Shown one piece after another: positions 43,467 through 52,909 of a stretch of 64,000 nucleotides of DNA (the stretch's first letter is position 1; each line of letters starts with the position of its first letter). The position numbers and the translations under genes were made by a program. This DNA is from JAGNZR01 sp051656905 (GTDB taxonomy: Bacteria; Fusobacteriota; Fusobacteriia; Fusobacteriales; Fusobacteriaceae): contig JBOFJQ010000043.1 of assembly GCA_051656905.1 (NCBI GenBank), positions 93,673 through 157,672 on the forward strand, written 5' to 3'. Below the pieces are notes generated by a model that saw nothing but the letters and a program-made list of their open reading frames with translations, was not told where the DNA came from and searched no databases.

Positions 43467-43511
43467 TTAGCCATATTCATTTTTAAAATAGCTTATTTTT
43501 AAATTCCACAT
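43467..43511 (-). other. 14-codon ORF with duplicated ribosome site
   Basis: Upstream of the RHS core gene, AAGGAGGTTAACTTT-ATG starts a 14-codon ORF. The same block AAGGAGGTTAACT precedes the shell gene's GTG at 42494. It may be a leader peptide or the start of a gene lost by deletion. The rest of 43408-43775 contains a GAAGTA/TACTTC hairpin (43532-43546) and no gene. Confidence 0.4.
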
Positions 43512-43775
43512 AAAGTTAACCTCCTTTTTTTTATAGAAGTAAAATACTTCTTACTATATATATTTTATGTAATCTATTTGAAGTGAATTTTTTATTATTT
43601 GAATATCAACTTTTTTGAACATTGAACTTTACAATGAAAAGGAGTAAACTTTTCAAAATAGGAGATAGTATCTAATATTAAGGGGGTGAAAAGTAATGTA
43701 GAATTCTTTATATTTATTGATTTCAAAATTTGAAGATTATATTAATTAACTATACGTTATTTTAAGGAGGAAATT

Positions 43776-45155
43776 ATGTCAATTAATCAAGATCAAATGC
43801 TTCAAGCCATTTATGATACATTATTCAGTGCCTTTACCAGTCCACCTGCTCAAACAGAGGGGGCAAGTCAAGCAGAACAAACTTATTTGACTTTAGAATG
43901 GCCTGGACAACAAATCGATACTTCACAGTTTGCAAACCCTTGGAGTCCCCAAAATACAAAAGGAAGTGCAGAATCAACAGAAAATTTCTCGTTTCTCGTT
44001 GATAAAATTCAATCATTGAATCCAGTTTTTTCATCAAATGGGGGGAATATATCAGATATATATAATCTTGTGGTAAATGCACAAGTTATACCTCCACCCA
44101 TTAGTGAAGAAGAAAAAACTCTTTATGATGATGCAGTTGCTTTTCTTCAGTCAGACAAAACAGATTATGATGATTCAGGTAAACCGATAATAGTAAAAGG
44201 AGATTCACCGATATACTCTAATTATAAACGTAAGAAAAAAGACTATGATAATGCTGTTATTTCGCTTATGTCAAATTATTTTCAGTATGATATGAGTAAA
44301 ACAGAAGATCAACGAAAGTGGTCATTTATGGGGCCAGTACTTACAGATACAGTAGATACAGCATGGAATGATTGGGTGAATGCTCATAAGACAAAAGTTG
44401 AAGATAAATTAGCTATATTGTCACAGTCTTCAAACAATCAAGTAGGTGTAATTTTTAACACTGCAAAAAGTCAGTTTAATAACTTGAAAAGGGCAAGTAT
44501 TACAAATCTAGGTAAAAACTATTGGGCTTCATATGCTACACCAGCTAACTGGTTTTCACCATCAGCAGCGGAAGAGTGGACAAGTGTCACTATTAATTCG
44601 AAAAGTTTAAAAACTAATGAGCACTCGGATTATACAAAGATGAGTGCAGGGGGTACAGCATCTTGGGGGCTTTGGTCAGCAGGAGGTAGTTTTTCAAAAG
44701 AAGATGGGCATGAATCTATGGATGAAACAACAACAGATTTAGCAGTAAGCTTTAAATTTGCACGTGTTGATATTACAAGACCTTGGTTAAATACATTGTT
44801 ATTTAATATTAATGGATGGAAACTAGGGGAAGCTTATAAAAAAAGTGGACTTTCAAATGGAACAAAAAATCAGCAATTAAATACACCATTTCCTCTATTA
44901 AGTACGTCATTTATTGCTGTTAGTGATCTTAAAATTACTGCTAATTGGGGAAGTAAAGATTCTTCCTTAATCACTAGTAAAATCAGTACAGAAGCATCTG
45001 CTGGATGGGGACCATTTAAAATTAGTGGTTCTTATTCTCATGGAACCACAGATAAAAAGTTTGAATCTAGTTTTGATGGAAGAACTATAGCTAATAAAGG
45101 GTTACAAATAATAGGATGGGTAAATACTATCGTTCCTAATTGCCCACCAGAATAG
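43776..45155 (+). CDS. Unrecognised 459-residue protein next to RHS genes, paralogue A
   Basis: No signal peptide. Modules: N-terminal helical segment; L-E-W-P-G-Q-Q-I-D; N-P-W-S-P-Q-N; S-T-E-N-F; a lysine/aspartate-rich helical middle; then a Gly/Ser/Trp-rich beta region (A-S-W-G-L-W-S-A-G-G-S-F-S) and conserved F-A-R-V-D-I-T-R-P-W-L-N, F-P-L-L-S-T-S-F-I-A-V, S-A-G-W-G-P-F-K-I-S-G-S-Y-S-H-G and G-L-Q-I-I-G-W-V-N-T-I-V-P. I cannot name the family. The alternating Gly/Ser strands recall pore-forming or shell-forming proteins (inference). Divergent from the RHS genes; AAGGAGG start. Confidence 0.7.
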   Translation: MSINQDQMLQAIYDTLFSAFTSPPAQTEGASQAEQTYLTLEWPGQQIDTSQFANPWSPQNTKGSAESTENFSFLVDKIQSLNPVFSSNGGNISDIYNLVVNAQVIPPPISEEEKTLYDDAVAFLQSDKTDYDDSGKPIIVKGDSPIYSNYKRKKKDYDNAVISLMSNYFQYDMSKTEDQRKWSFMGPVLTDTVDTAWNDWVNAHKTKVEDKLAILSQSSNNQVGVIFNTAKSQFNNLKRASITNLGKNYWASYATPANWFSPSAAEEWTSVTINSKSLKTNEHSDYTKMSAGGTASWGLWSAGGSFSKEDGHESMDETTTDLAVSFKFARVDITRPWLNTLLFNINGWKLGEAYKKSGLSNGTKNQQLNTPFPLLSTSFIAVSDLKITANWGSKDSSLITSKISTEASAGWGPFKISGSYSHGTTDKKFESSFDGRTIANKGLQIIGWVNTIVPNCPPE

Positions 45156-45275
45156 TTCAAGTTACATTAATTGAAATTTATAAATATTTTATTTATTAGG
45201 AAGGTTGCTTGAGTTTAAATTTACTATATATAAGAGATACTATTAAAAAATTGAGTATGCAAGCAGGGGGAATAA

Positions 45276-46427
45276 ATGGAATTTAATATATCACAACCAG
45301 AAATTATAGAAGCAATTTATAAAACTATATTAGCAGCCTATACAAAATCACCTATCTATGGAATGCCTTCACCTAGTCAGAATCAAAAATTATTTATTAA
45401 TTACGTGTGGCCTGGGAAAAGTTTAGAAGAAATAGCATATCAAAATCCTTGGCTACCAAATAATAAAAGTGGCTCCCAACTCTCCACAGAGAACCTTTCT
45501 AATTTAGTTAATCCTATCCCTTTATTGTCTGAATCATATACTCTTTCAGGAAACGAGGTAGAGAAAGCATATAAGTTCATTTTGATGGCTTCTCCTATAC
45601 CATTAGCAACAATAAAATTACGAAACGAAAGTTGCTTAAAAGAGAAAAAAGACTCTATTAAAAATAAAATATATATAAAAGAAGATTATAATGATTTAAA
45701 GCAAAAAGAATTAGAAAGACAGTATGCTAATACTTGTGCTAATCTCATGGTAAATAGCTTACAATATAATCTTTTGAACTCTATTGAAAAAGAGTTTTGG
45801 AAAAAGAGAGTATTAAAATTTGAAGAATCTGTTAAATCTTCGTGGAGTTTAATTGTAAAACATAAATCACAAAAATCACTATGGAAGAGAAATATGAAAA
45901 GATATCCTAATATTTTAAAGAGTTCTTCTACGGAGAATCCTGTTAGTTGTGTTCTAAATGACTCAAATAAAATTTTTATGTCAACTAGCCTTTCAAGCAT
46001 TATTAATCCTATTCTAACATATCACCCATCTTATATAATACCTAGTAATTTTGCTTTAAAAGAAAATTCTAAAGATTGGCCTTTTGCACCAGCTATTCCT
46101 GTGAAAACTGCAGGTAATATCAACCCTAATTTAACCGTATCTTTTCGATTCTGTCGTATAGATATTCTACGCCCATGGTTCAATATGATTCTATTAGAAA
46201 TGAATGGATGGAAAATTAATGGTCAATCTGCAGGAAGTCTTTCAAACGGTGAAAATATAGATAATTTAGGGAGCTTTCCATTATTACCTTCATCTTTGAT
46301 TGTGGCACGTGATTTAGTCATTTCAGGAACAGAAGGTAATTCAGGTGTAGAGTATTATTCTGCTAAAGGACTTCAAATTCTAGCCTCTATTAATAGAGTA
46401 ATACCTTTTATTCCACCTAATGAATAA
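45276..46427 (+). CDS. Unrecognised 383-residue protein, paralogue B
   Basis: Clear paralogue of the preceding gene: V-W-P-G-K, N-P-W-L-P-N-N-K, S-T-E-N-L, F-C-R-I-D-I-L-R-P-W-F-N, N-G-W-K-I, L-S-N-G, F-P-L-L-P-S-S-L-I-V-A and G-L-Q-I-L-A-S-I-N-R-V-I-P occur in the same order. It lacks the two Gly/Ser beta insertions of paralogue A (A-S-W-G-L-W and A-G-W-G-P-F), so it may be a structural partner rather than the active member. GGGGG ribosome site; terminator follows. Confidence 0.68.
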   Translation: MEFNISQPEIIEAIYKTILAAYTKSPIYGMPSPSQNQKLFINYVWPGKSLEEIAYQNPWLPNNKSGSQLSTENLSNLVNPIPLLSESYTLSGNEVEKAYKFILMASPIPLATIKLRNESCLKEKKDSIKNKIYIKEDYNDLKQKELERQYANTCANLMVNSLQYNLLNSIEKEFWKKRVLKFEESVKSSWSLIVKHKSQKSLWKRNMKRYPNILKSSSTENPVSCVLNDSNKIFMSTSLSSIINPILTYHPSYIIPSNFALKENSKDWPFAPAIPVKTAGNINPNLTVSFRFCRIDILRPWFNMILLEMNGWKINGQSAGSLSNGENIDNLGSFPLLPSSLIVARDLVISGTEGNSGVEYYSAKGLQILASINRVIPFIPPNE

Positions 46428-46437
46428 TTAGATATAA

Positions 46438-46478
46438 AAAAAGAGGATAAGTAAAAATATTTTACTTATCCTCTTTTT
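46438..46478. terminator. Bidirectional terminator
   Basis: AAAGAGGATAAGTAAA / TTTACTTATCCTCTTT, perfect 16-bp stem, flanked by A and T runs. Confidence 0.9.
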
Positions 46479-46521
46479 ACATTTATAGTAAAAGTATTAG
46501 AATAAAAGTTTTTTCAAACTT

Positions 46522-47019
46522 TTATTCTTGAACTTCTCCAATTTTAACTAAATATCCTGCCTCATTTTTTACAAGAATTCCCTCTTCTTCAGAGCATAAT
46601 AATTCAGATTTACACTCTGGACATTCATTGTCAATATCTATAGTAGATTGATCCACTTCAGTTATCTCATCTTCCATATTTAAAGTTCCAACAAAATCAC
46701 AATTTGGATTAGAACATTTAACTTTTAGTTTAGTCTTATTTGTATCTATTAAACTAAGTAATTTTTTAAAATCATTTTCATCTAAACTTAGCTTAAAAAT
46801 TTCAAGTGTAACAGGATTGCTTAATAATCCATCTAATCCTTCTATATAAATTTCAAGTAACTCTTTTTTATCATTTACTACAGGGGCAAATGATTCTATT
46901 AGTTTTACTTTTTCATCAAATGACGGATATCCTTTTGACTCCTGTTCATAAATGCATTTCACAGCATTGCTATCTAATGAAACTCCTATTTTTCCTAATT
47001 TTTCATCAATTTTAATCAT
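46522..47019 (-). CDS. Hypothetical zinc-ribbon protein
   Basis: 165 residues. The C-terminal part has two cysteine pairs, C-S-N-P-N-C-D and C-P-E-C, spaced about 30 residues apart as in a zinc ribbon, followed by an L-L-C-S-E-E-E-G tail. The N-terminal two thirds are acidic helices. No family recognised and no clear operon partner: it is followed by the RHS-side terminator and preceded by the PTS regulator on the same strand 97 nt away. Confidence 0.65.
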   Translation of the reverse strand: MIKIDEKLGKIGVSLDSNAVKCIYEQESKGYPSFDEKVKLIESFAPVVNDKKELLEIYIEGLDGLLSNPVTLEIFKLSLDENDFKKLLSLIDTNKTKLKVKCSNPNCDFVGTLNMEDEITEVDQSTIDIDNECPECKSELLCSEEEGILVKNEAGYLVKIGEVQE

Positions 47020-47115
47020 TTTTTTCCTCGCTTCTCAATTTTTGCAATCTAAAGAGACTGTTCAGAATATATTATAACCTGTAATAGAGAAAAGGTATAT
47101 TTTTTTATTAGAAAT

Positions 47116-49191
47116 CTATATTTTACTCTTCCCTATTTTAGATAAAAACTCATATTTCTTAATATAATCTATAATCTCTTTTTTAGATTTTTTTAATTCT
47201 AAATTTTCTAAGAAATCATAATGTTTAATAAGTTCAAAAAATTCATACAGAGCATCTAAATGTTCTTTGCCATCTTTTGTACAGAAGCCTAATAAGATTT
47301 TTACTGGATCCCCTCCAGGAAATATAACTTCATTTTTAAGAGTTAAGAGAGCCATTCCAGTCTGTTTGATTGTCCCGTTATTATCTGTATGTGGCAATGC
47401 AAGTTTATTTGATGAAACTATATATGCACCATATTTTTCAACTTTTTCAATCATTCCAACAGTATATTTTTTTTCTGTTTTTCCATTCTTTTCTAGTATA
47501 TTTCCTACTTCTTGAAGTGCTTCTTGCCATGTTTCAACCTCAACATCTAGTTCAATACTTTCAATCTTTAATAAATCCAATAGTCCATATTTTTCTATTT
47601 TTAAATCATCAACAATCATTCCGTTTAATAAAACTTTTAATTTATGTATTAGAAGTTTCTCATTTTTTATATCTGAGCTTTCTCTAACTATATTTAATAA
47701 TGATGAGAATAAAATTTTGTTTTTATGTTGTGATAAATTTAATTTCTCAAGTTCTAATAAATCATCTTTTGTAAGGATTGTTTTTACTGTTACTATTGGT
47801 GTTTTTGTTTTGAAAGACTCTTTTGATAATGTTGTAATAATTATATCTATATTTTCATTTTCATACTTATTTAGCTGATTAAGGGGAATCATATCAACTA
47901 TTGTAACGTCATATTTTTCCATAATCTGATGTGCCAACAGTTGTGAAGTACCATATCCTAGTCCACAAACAATAAGAACATTTTTTATTTTTTCTTTCTC
48001 TAAATAATTTTTTTCTAAAGAAATTTTAAAATGAATTGCAATAAAGGCAACCTCTTCATCAGGAAATTCTTCTCCTATAAAATCATGAATTGGCTCTAAT
48101 GCTTTTTTAGTAGCAAGAAAAATATCATAAATATTTTCTTTTACTTCTTCGCAAATAGTATTTTGAAGTTCTATCTTATTTTTTATTCTATGAATAGCTG
48201 GTTTTATATGATTTACAAGTCCATCTAATAAATTTTCATCGTCTATTAGACAGCTTCCAAAAATTTCATCAAAATTGATAATTACACGTTTTATTAAAAG
48301 TTCCATCTCAATCCAGTTTTTATATGTTGATTGAATTATGTTATAGCTATGGCTACCTAAGAAATAATCAGTTAATTTTAGAAGTTCATGTTCATTTATT
48401 TCTATATTTAATTCTGTCTCCATTAGAGGAGTATTTTTTTTCAATATTTCATACTCTTTTGTTTCTAAATAATAATTTTGATTAGTTTCATCTGCAATTA
48501 GATGATTTATACGAATTCGATTAACCATAATTAGATAGTAATTAATCAATGTATTATAAGCTTCATCAGAGATTATTTTATTCAGATTTTTTACAATATA
48601 TACTATAATTTTTTTTATCTTTTTTTCATCTTCTGGAAAATAAAATTTGCTTATTTCTAAGCTAACATATTTTTTTTCGATACTATCTTCAGAATTTCTA
48701 TATTGATTAAATATTTTAAGTTGCAGTCTTCTGATATTTTCTTCATTACCTATAAGCTCAACACCTGTTTGAGAGTTTGGGTTTAAATCTAATTTATAGA
48801 TTGTTAGAATATTTTTTATCTCTTTTAAACTATTTTTTATAGTTGTTCTTCCTAAATTTAGCTCATCACAAAGAGATGTTATATTAATCTTTCCATTAAA
48901 TAATAATTTTACAAGAATTTTAATCTCTCTATATTCTATATTTAAATCCTCAATAAAATTTTCAAATATTTTTTTTGAGATAGATTCATAATCGTTAAGC
49001 GTCAGTATTCCTTTACTTAATTTCTCTATTTGCACAATGTTTTTATCTTTTAATTCTTCATTTATTTTATCGATGTCATATCTAATGGTTCTTTCGTCAA
49101 CTTCAAATTGCTCTGAAATTTTTTTTATTGTTGTTTCTCCACTATTTTGAATAAAAAAATCCAAAATAGAAATCATACGTTTATTCATCAT
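47116..49191 (-). CDS. PRD/EII-containing transcriptional activator (MtlR/LicR type)
   Basis: 691 residues. Order: N-terminal helix-turn-helix (T-I-K-K-I-S-E-Q-F-E-V-D-E-R-T-I-R-Y-D), second HTH/Mga-like segment, two PTS regulation domains with histidines (one at H-H-F near V-A-F-I-A-I-H-F), EIIB-like domain (V-C-G-L-G-Y-G-T-S, near 407) and C-terminal EIIA-like domain with His in A-L-P-H-T-D (near 600). Such activators respond to phosphorylation by HPr and by their cognate permease. It is divergent from the EIIABC gene, its likely target. Confidence 0.87.
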   Translation of the reverse strand: MMNKRMISILDFFIQNSGETTIKKISEQFEVDERTIRYDIDKINEELKDKNIVQIEKLSKGILTLNDYESISKKIFENFIEDLNIEYREIKILVKLLFNGKINITSLCDELNLGRTTIKNSLKEIKNILTIYKLDLNPNSQTGVELIGNEENIRRLQLKIFNQYRNSEDSIEKKYVSLEISKFYFPEDEKKIKKIIVYIVKNLNKIISDEAYNTLINYYLIMVNRIRINHLIADETNQNYYLETKEYEILKKNTPLMETELNIEINEHELLKLTDYFLGSHSYNIIQSTYKNWIEMELLIKRVIINFDEIFGSCLIDDENLLDGLVNHIKPAIHRIKNKIELQNTICEEVKENIYDIFLATKKALEPIHDFIGEEFPDEEVAFIAIHFKISLEKNYLEKEKIKNVLIVCGLGYGTSQLLAHQIMEKYDVTIVDMIPLNQLNKYENENIDIIITTLSKESFKTKTPIVTVKTILTKDDLLELEKLNLSQHKNKILFSSLLNIVRESSDIKNEKLLIHKLKVLLNGMIVDDLKIEKYGLLDLLKIESIELDVEVETWQEALQEVGNILEKNGKTEKKYTVGMIEKVEKYGAYIVSSNKLALPHTDNNGTIKQTGMALLTLKNEVIFPGGDPVKILLGFCTKDGKEHLDALYEFFELIKHYDFLENLELKKSKKEIIDYIKKYEFLSKIGKSKI

Positions 49192-49331
49192 TTTTTTTAC
49201 TCACTTTTTCATTATTTTTTTATGTACATCTAATATTATACACATATTATACAAAAAAACCTTTTTTAGCACTAGACTTTTATTTTCAAAAAAAAATGAT
49301 AAAAAAAGGACATTATTTTTTTTATTACTTT

Positions 49332-49360
49332 TTGCTAAACTTAAAATGTAAACATTATAT
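49332..49360 (+). promoter_or_regulatory. Candidate promoter of the PTS gene
   Basis: TTGCTA (49332-49337), 17 bp, TTATAT (49355-49360), about 20 bp before the start codon. The divergent spacer 49192-49379 also has AT repeats (ATTATACACATATTATAC, about 49230-49250) that could be an activator site. Confidence 0.45.
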
Positions 49361-49379
49361 TAAAAAGTGGAGGCATAAA

Positions 49380-51266
49380 ATGAATTTTAAAGATTTAATT
49401 AATGAAAATTTAATTTTATTAGATTCAGAAGCAAAAACAAAAGAAGAAGTACTTGGTTCTCTTGTAGACCTTTTAGACAAAGAGAATATTCTTACTTCGA
49501 AAGAGGAATTCTATAAAATAGTTATGGAGAGAGAGAAAATATCTCCAACTGGACTTGAAGAAGGACTTGCAATTCCACATGGAAAATCAGGAGCAGTTAA
49601 AGAACCAAAAATTGCTGTTGCAAGACTTAAAAATAAAATAACAACTTGGGAATCAGTTGATGAAGATAACGAAGTTGATTTAGTATTTTTAATTGCTATC
49701 CCTGATGCTCAAAAAGGTGATACTCATATTGAAGTTTTAACAAAACTTACAACTTCATTTATGAAAGATGGATTTATCAAATTATTACAGAATGCTAAGA
49801 CTAAAGAAGAGTTCTTAAATATTATATATGAAGCTGAGGGAGTTAATAAAGTAAAAAAAGAGGCTCCTAAACAAGTAAAAATTGAAGAGCCTAAAAAATC
49901 AAAAGTATCTATGGCAAATAAAATAAAAGAACATTTACTATTTGGAACATCTCACATGATACCCTTTATAGTTGCTGGTGGAGTTTTACTTTCTCTTGCA
50001 GTTATGATTTCTGGAAAAGGTGCAGTTCCTGAATCTGGTATTCTAGCAGATATTTCAGCAATGGGAATAGCAGGACTTACATTATTTACAGCTGTTTTAG
50101 GGGGATATATATCTTATTCTATCGCTGGTAAACCTGGTCTTGCACCAGGAATGATTGGATCTTGGATTGCAGTTCAAAACTATAAAACAGGATTTATTGG
50201 GGCTATTATTGTTGGATTCTTAGCAGGTTTTGTTATTCAACAACTTAAGAAAATTAAGCTTCATGATAATATGAAATCATTAGGTTCAATATTTATCTAT
50301 CCATTATTTGGAACATTTATTGTATGTGGAATAGTTATGTGGGGAATAGGAACTCCTATTGCAAACTTAACTGAAGGTCTAAACAACTGGCTTCGTGGAA
50401 TGGCAGGAACAGGAAAAGTTTTATTAGGAGCAATTTTAGGTGGAATGACTGCATTTGATATGGGAGGACCTATCAATAAAGTAGCTACTTTATTTGCACA
50501 AACACAAGTTGATACGCAACCTTGGCTTATGGGTGGAGTTGGAATAGCAATTTGTGTACCACCTTTAGGAATGGCTCTTGCTACATTCTTAGCTCCTAAG
50601 AAATATACTAAAGATGAGAAAGAAGCTGGAAAAGCAGCAGGAATCATGGGACTTATTGGTATCTCAGAAGGAGCAATACCTTTTGCAGCAGCAGACCCAC
50701 TTAGAGTATTACCTTCTATTGTAGTTGGAGGTATGGTTGGAAATATTATAGGATTCTTAATGAATGTAGTAAACCATGCACCATGGGGAGGTTGGATTGT
50801 TCTTCCTGTAGTTGATGGAAAATTAGGATATATTGTAGGAACTATTGCAGGTGCTCTTGTTACAGCAATAATGGTAAACTTATTAAAGAAAGAAGTTGTT
50901 GAAATTGAAAATGGAGCAAATTCAATGAATCAAGAAAGCTATATTTCAGTTCAAGGAGAAGGAGAAGCAGATATTCTTGCTATAACTTCATGCCCATCAG
51001 GAGTTGCTCATACATTCTTAGCTGCAAAAGCATTAGAAACAGCTGCTGGAAAAAATGGATTAAAAATAAAAGTTGAAACACAAGGAATGAATGGAATTAC
51101 AAATAGAATCACAGCTAAAGACGTAGCAAATGCTAAGTTTGTTATATTTGCACATGATGTTGCAATTGAAGGTGCTGAAAGATTTGAAAACATTAAAGTT
51201 ATAGATGTTAAAACTAAAGATGCTATTCACCATCCAGAAAAGTTAATTATGGAAAATTTAGAATAA
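49380..51266 (+). CDS. PTS fructose-family permease EIIABC
   Basis: 628 residues from the ATG at 49380 (GTGGAGG upstream); a frame reaching 49296 adds a non-homologous Tyr/Phe stretch and is rejected. EIIA (1-150) with His67 in A-I-P-H-G-K-S; EIIC of the fructose family (about 180-500; G-G-V-L-L-S, F-D-M-G-G-P-I-N-K, S-E-G-A-I-P-F-A); C-terminal EIIB with Cys538 in T-S-C-P-S-G-V-A-H-T. The A-C-B order differs from the A-B-C order of E. coli MngA. Substrate is a fructose- or mannose-like sugar or glycoside; regulated by the divergent PRD protein. Confidence 0.9.
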   Translation: MNFKDLINENLILLDSEAKTKEEVLGSLVDLLDKENILTSKEEFYKIVMEREKISPTGLEEGLAIPHGKSGAVKEPKIAVARLKNKITTWESVDEDNEVDLVFLIAIPDAQKGDTHIEVLTKLTTSFMKDGFIKLLQNAKTKEEFLNIIYEAEGVNKVKKEAPKQVKIEEPKKSKVSMANKIKEHLLFGTSHMIPFIVAGGVLLSLAVMISGKGAVPESGILADISAMGIAGLTLFTAVLGGYISYSIAGKPGLAPGMIGSWIAVQNYKTGFIGAIIVGFLAGFVIQQLKKIKLHDNMKSLGSIFIYPLFGTFIVCGIVMWGIGTPIANLTEGLNNWLRGMAGTGKVLLGAILGGMTAFDMGGPINKVATLFAQTQVDTQPWLMGGVGIAICVPPLGMALATFLAPKKYTKDEKEAGKAAGIMGLIGISEGAIPFAAADPLRVLPSIVVGGMVGNIIGFLMNVVNHAPWGGWIVLPVVDGKLGYIVGTIAGALVTAIMVNLLKKEVVEIENGANSMNQESYISVQGEGEADILAITSCPSGVAHTFLAAKALETAAGKNGLKIKVETQGMNGITNRITAKDVANAKFVIFAHDVAIEGAERFENIKVIDVKTKDAIHHPEKLIMENLE

Positions 51267-51280
51267 AAAATTATTTCAGT

Positions 51281-51412
51281 ATTGATGAAGAAATTATTTT
51301 ATGATAAATTATAAGTACCTTTTTGTTGTGAATGTTTTTATTGAAATTAGTTACTAACTAATGATTAAAAAGCAGAAGACGAGCTATTTTATAGCTCGTC
51401 TTTCTGCTTTTT
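51281..51412 (+). ncRNA. Candidate small RNA, copy 1, with terminator
   Basis: Intergenic element related to 61741-61865. Both share, in order, a TTGA(T/A)G box, 17 bp, TAAATT, then AAGTACCTTTTTGTT, T-G-A-A-T-rich spacer, TTA-x-TGATT, and a terminator with GAGCT/AGCTC. Here the terminator stem is GCAGAAGACGAGCTAT / ATAGCTCGTCTTTCTGC. A transcript of about 100 nt starting near 51312 is plausible; alternatively it is a repeated 3'-UTR element. No coding potential seen. Confidence 0.5.
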
Positions 51413-51566
51413 GTAGATATCTGCTCTTCTTTATTGAATAATAATTTTATCAACTCACTTCTCTATCACTATAAAATATTTTTTAATTAAAAACCTAAAA
51501 AACAATTTCTCATATATCTTTAGCTACTAATATTGAAATATAAAAATTCTATACTTTCCTAATATA

Positions 51567-51590
51567 TAAAAAAGCAGCCTAGGCTGCCTT
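51567..51590 (-). terminator. Terminator for the MarR-like gene
   Basis: On the minus strand AAGGCAGCC-TA-GGCTGCTTTTTT. The rest of 51413-51857 is AT-rich without a gene. Confidence 0.8.
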
Positions 51591-51857
51591 AAATTTTACT
51601 ATAAATAGATTTTAACTTTTATTCTAAAAAAATCATTATGAAAAATAATTACTTTATATTCTATATTTATAAAAATAATAAATTTTTTATGCAAGTTATA
51701 AGCTAGTGTTATACAATTAAATGTAAATTATAATTAACATAAAAAATTTATATTTATATTTAAAAATTATAATTTTTTCTTATTTTTCTCATCGTAGCCT
51801 AAAAATAGAATTATTACTAAAGTTATTAAAATAACTTTTTTCTCCCATGCTTCTTAT

Positions 51858-52286
51858 TTAATTACTTTCTAATTGTACTATAAATTTTTTTATTAAACTA
51901 TTGAAATCTTCTAAATTTTGAGGATCTATTTTTTTTTTGATGAATCTGCTAATAATTTCATTATTAACTTCTTCTATTTTTTTTTCTGATTTTAAATTTG
52001 TAAATAATGATTTAGAAGCTCTTCCATTAGTTTGTTCTATTTTTGCCTCTATATAATCTTTCGTTAATAGTTTTTTTACAATTTGATATGCCCTTTGAAT
52101 AGAAATTTTGAATTTTTTAGATATTTTATACTGTGTTACGTCGTTATTAGATATATAAACTAATATGCTAAATTCCAAGTAATTAAGACCTAGTTTCTCA
52201 ACTAAATCACACAGTTCTTTTTCAAGTAGATTAAACATAGCTATTAGATTAATTAAAATTTCTTTTTCTTCTATCTGCAACTTCAA
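51858..52286 (-). CDS. MarR-like winged-helix regulator
   Basis: About 143 residues from TTG at 52286, with GGGGGGAG 6-7 nt upstream; a frame to 52346 exists but places the ribosome site inside the gene. Winged-helix region: L-N-Y-L-E-F-S-I-L-V-Y-I, T-Q-Y-K-I-S-K-K-F-K-I-S-I-Q-R-A-Y-Q-I-V-K-K-L, wing K-I-E-Q-T-N-G-R-A-S-K-S. MarR-like proteins repress nearby genes and respond to small ligands; the divergent fimbrial operon about 600 bp away is a candidate target (inference). Confidence 0.68.
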   Translation of the reverse strand: MKLQIEEKEILINLIAMFNLLEKELCDLVEKLGLNYLEFSILVYISNNDVTQYKISKKFKISIQRAYQIVKKLLTKDYIEAKIEQTNGRASKSLFTNLKSEKKIEEVNNEIISRFIKKKIDPQNLEDFNSLIKKFIVQLESN

Positions 52287-52474
52287 CACGTCTCCCCCCT
52301 TTTTTATGTTAAATTTTTTTAATTTATTTAATTGGAAACATCGCAATTTTCATCACAATACTAACACTAAATAGTTATATATGATATAATGAAATTTTTT
52401 CACTATGTATTATTTTTAACGATAATTGATAATGTGATTGAATTCTATATATTTTTAATATTCAAAGATAATAA

Positions 52475-52512
52475 AAAAAGGAGATAAATTTTATATTAAT
52501 TATCTCCTTTTT
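52475..52512. terminator. Terminator without a gene
   Basis: AAAAAGGAGATAA / TTATCTCCTTTTT, perfect 13-bp stem. No ORF lies between it and the MarR gene start, so it either ends a short RNA or is a relic. Confidence 0.75.
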
Positions 52513-52909
52513 ATTTAAAATTTTTTAATATTTACCTATATTATAGATTAATATTAATTTTAAAGTTGCTTAATATTTAAATAGAACTTAAAGAAGATAT
52601 TGTTTTTTTCATGATTTTTATTGAAGTTTTTAACACATATAATATCACAAAAATTAAAAATGGAAGAAGAATGAATTTATTTCAGTATATGAGATATATT
52701 TTTTTTTGGTTATAATACATAAAAAGTGATGATTAAAAAATTATAGTATTGGGAGTTATCCTAATAAATGTTTCGAAATAATTATTGTAGAATTCTTGTA
52801 TATTAATATGGTTATATATACATTGATATTACAATTGCCACTAAGAAAAATATAAGCATTAAAGCATTAAAGTATTAGCAAGAAGTATAAAAAAGGAGTG
52901 TCTAAAAAA
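52513..52909 (+). promoter_or_regulatory. Long AT-rich region upstream of the fimbrial operon
   Basis: No gene seen. A TATAAT (52710-52715) gives a candidate start about 190 nt before the operon but has no convincing -35. A GCATTAAA direct repeat (about 52857-52870) lies close to the first gene. Confidence 0.35.

Noticed and set aside
49296..49379. 28-residue N-terminal extension of the PTS EIIABC
   Set aside because: Tyr/Phe-rich, not part of the EIIA family, and the ribosome site GTGGAGG lies just before the ATG at 49380.
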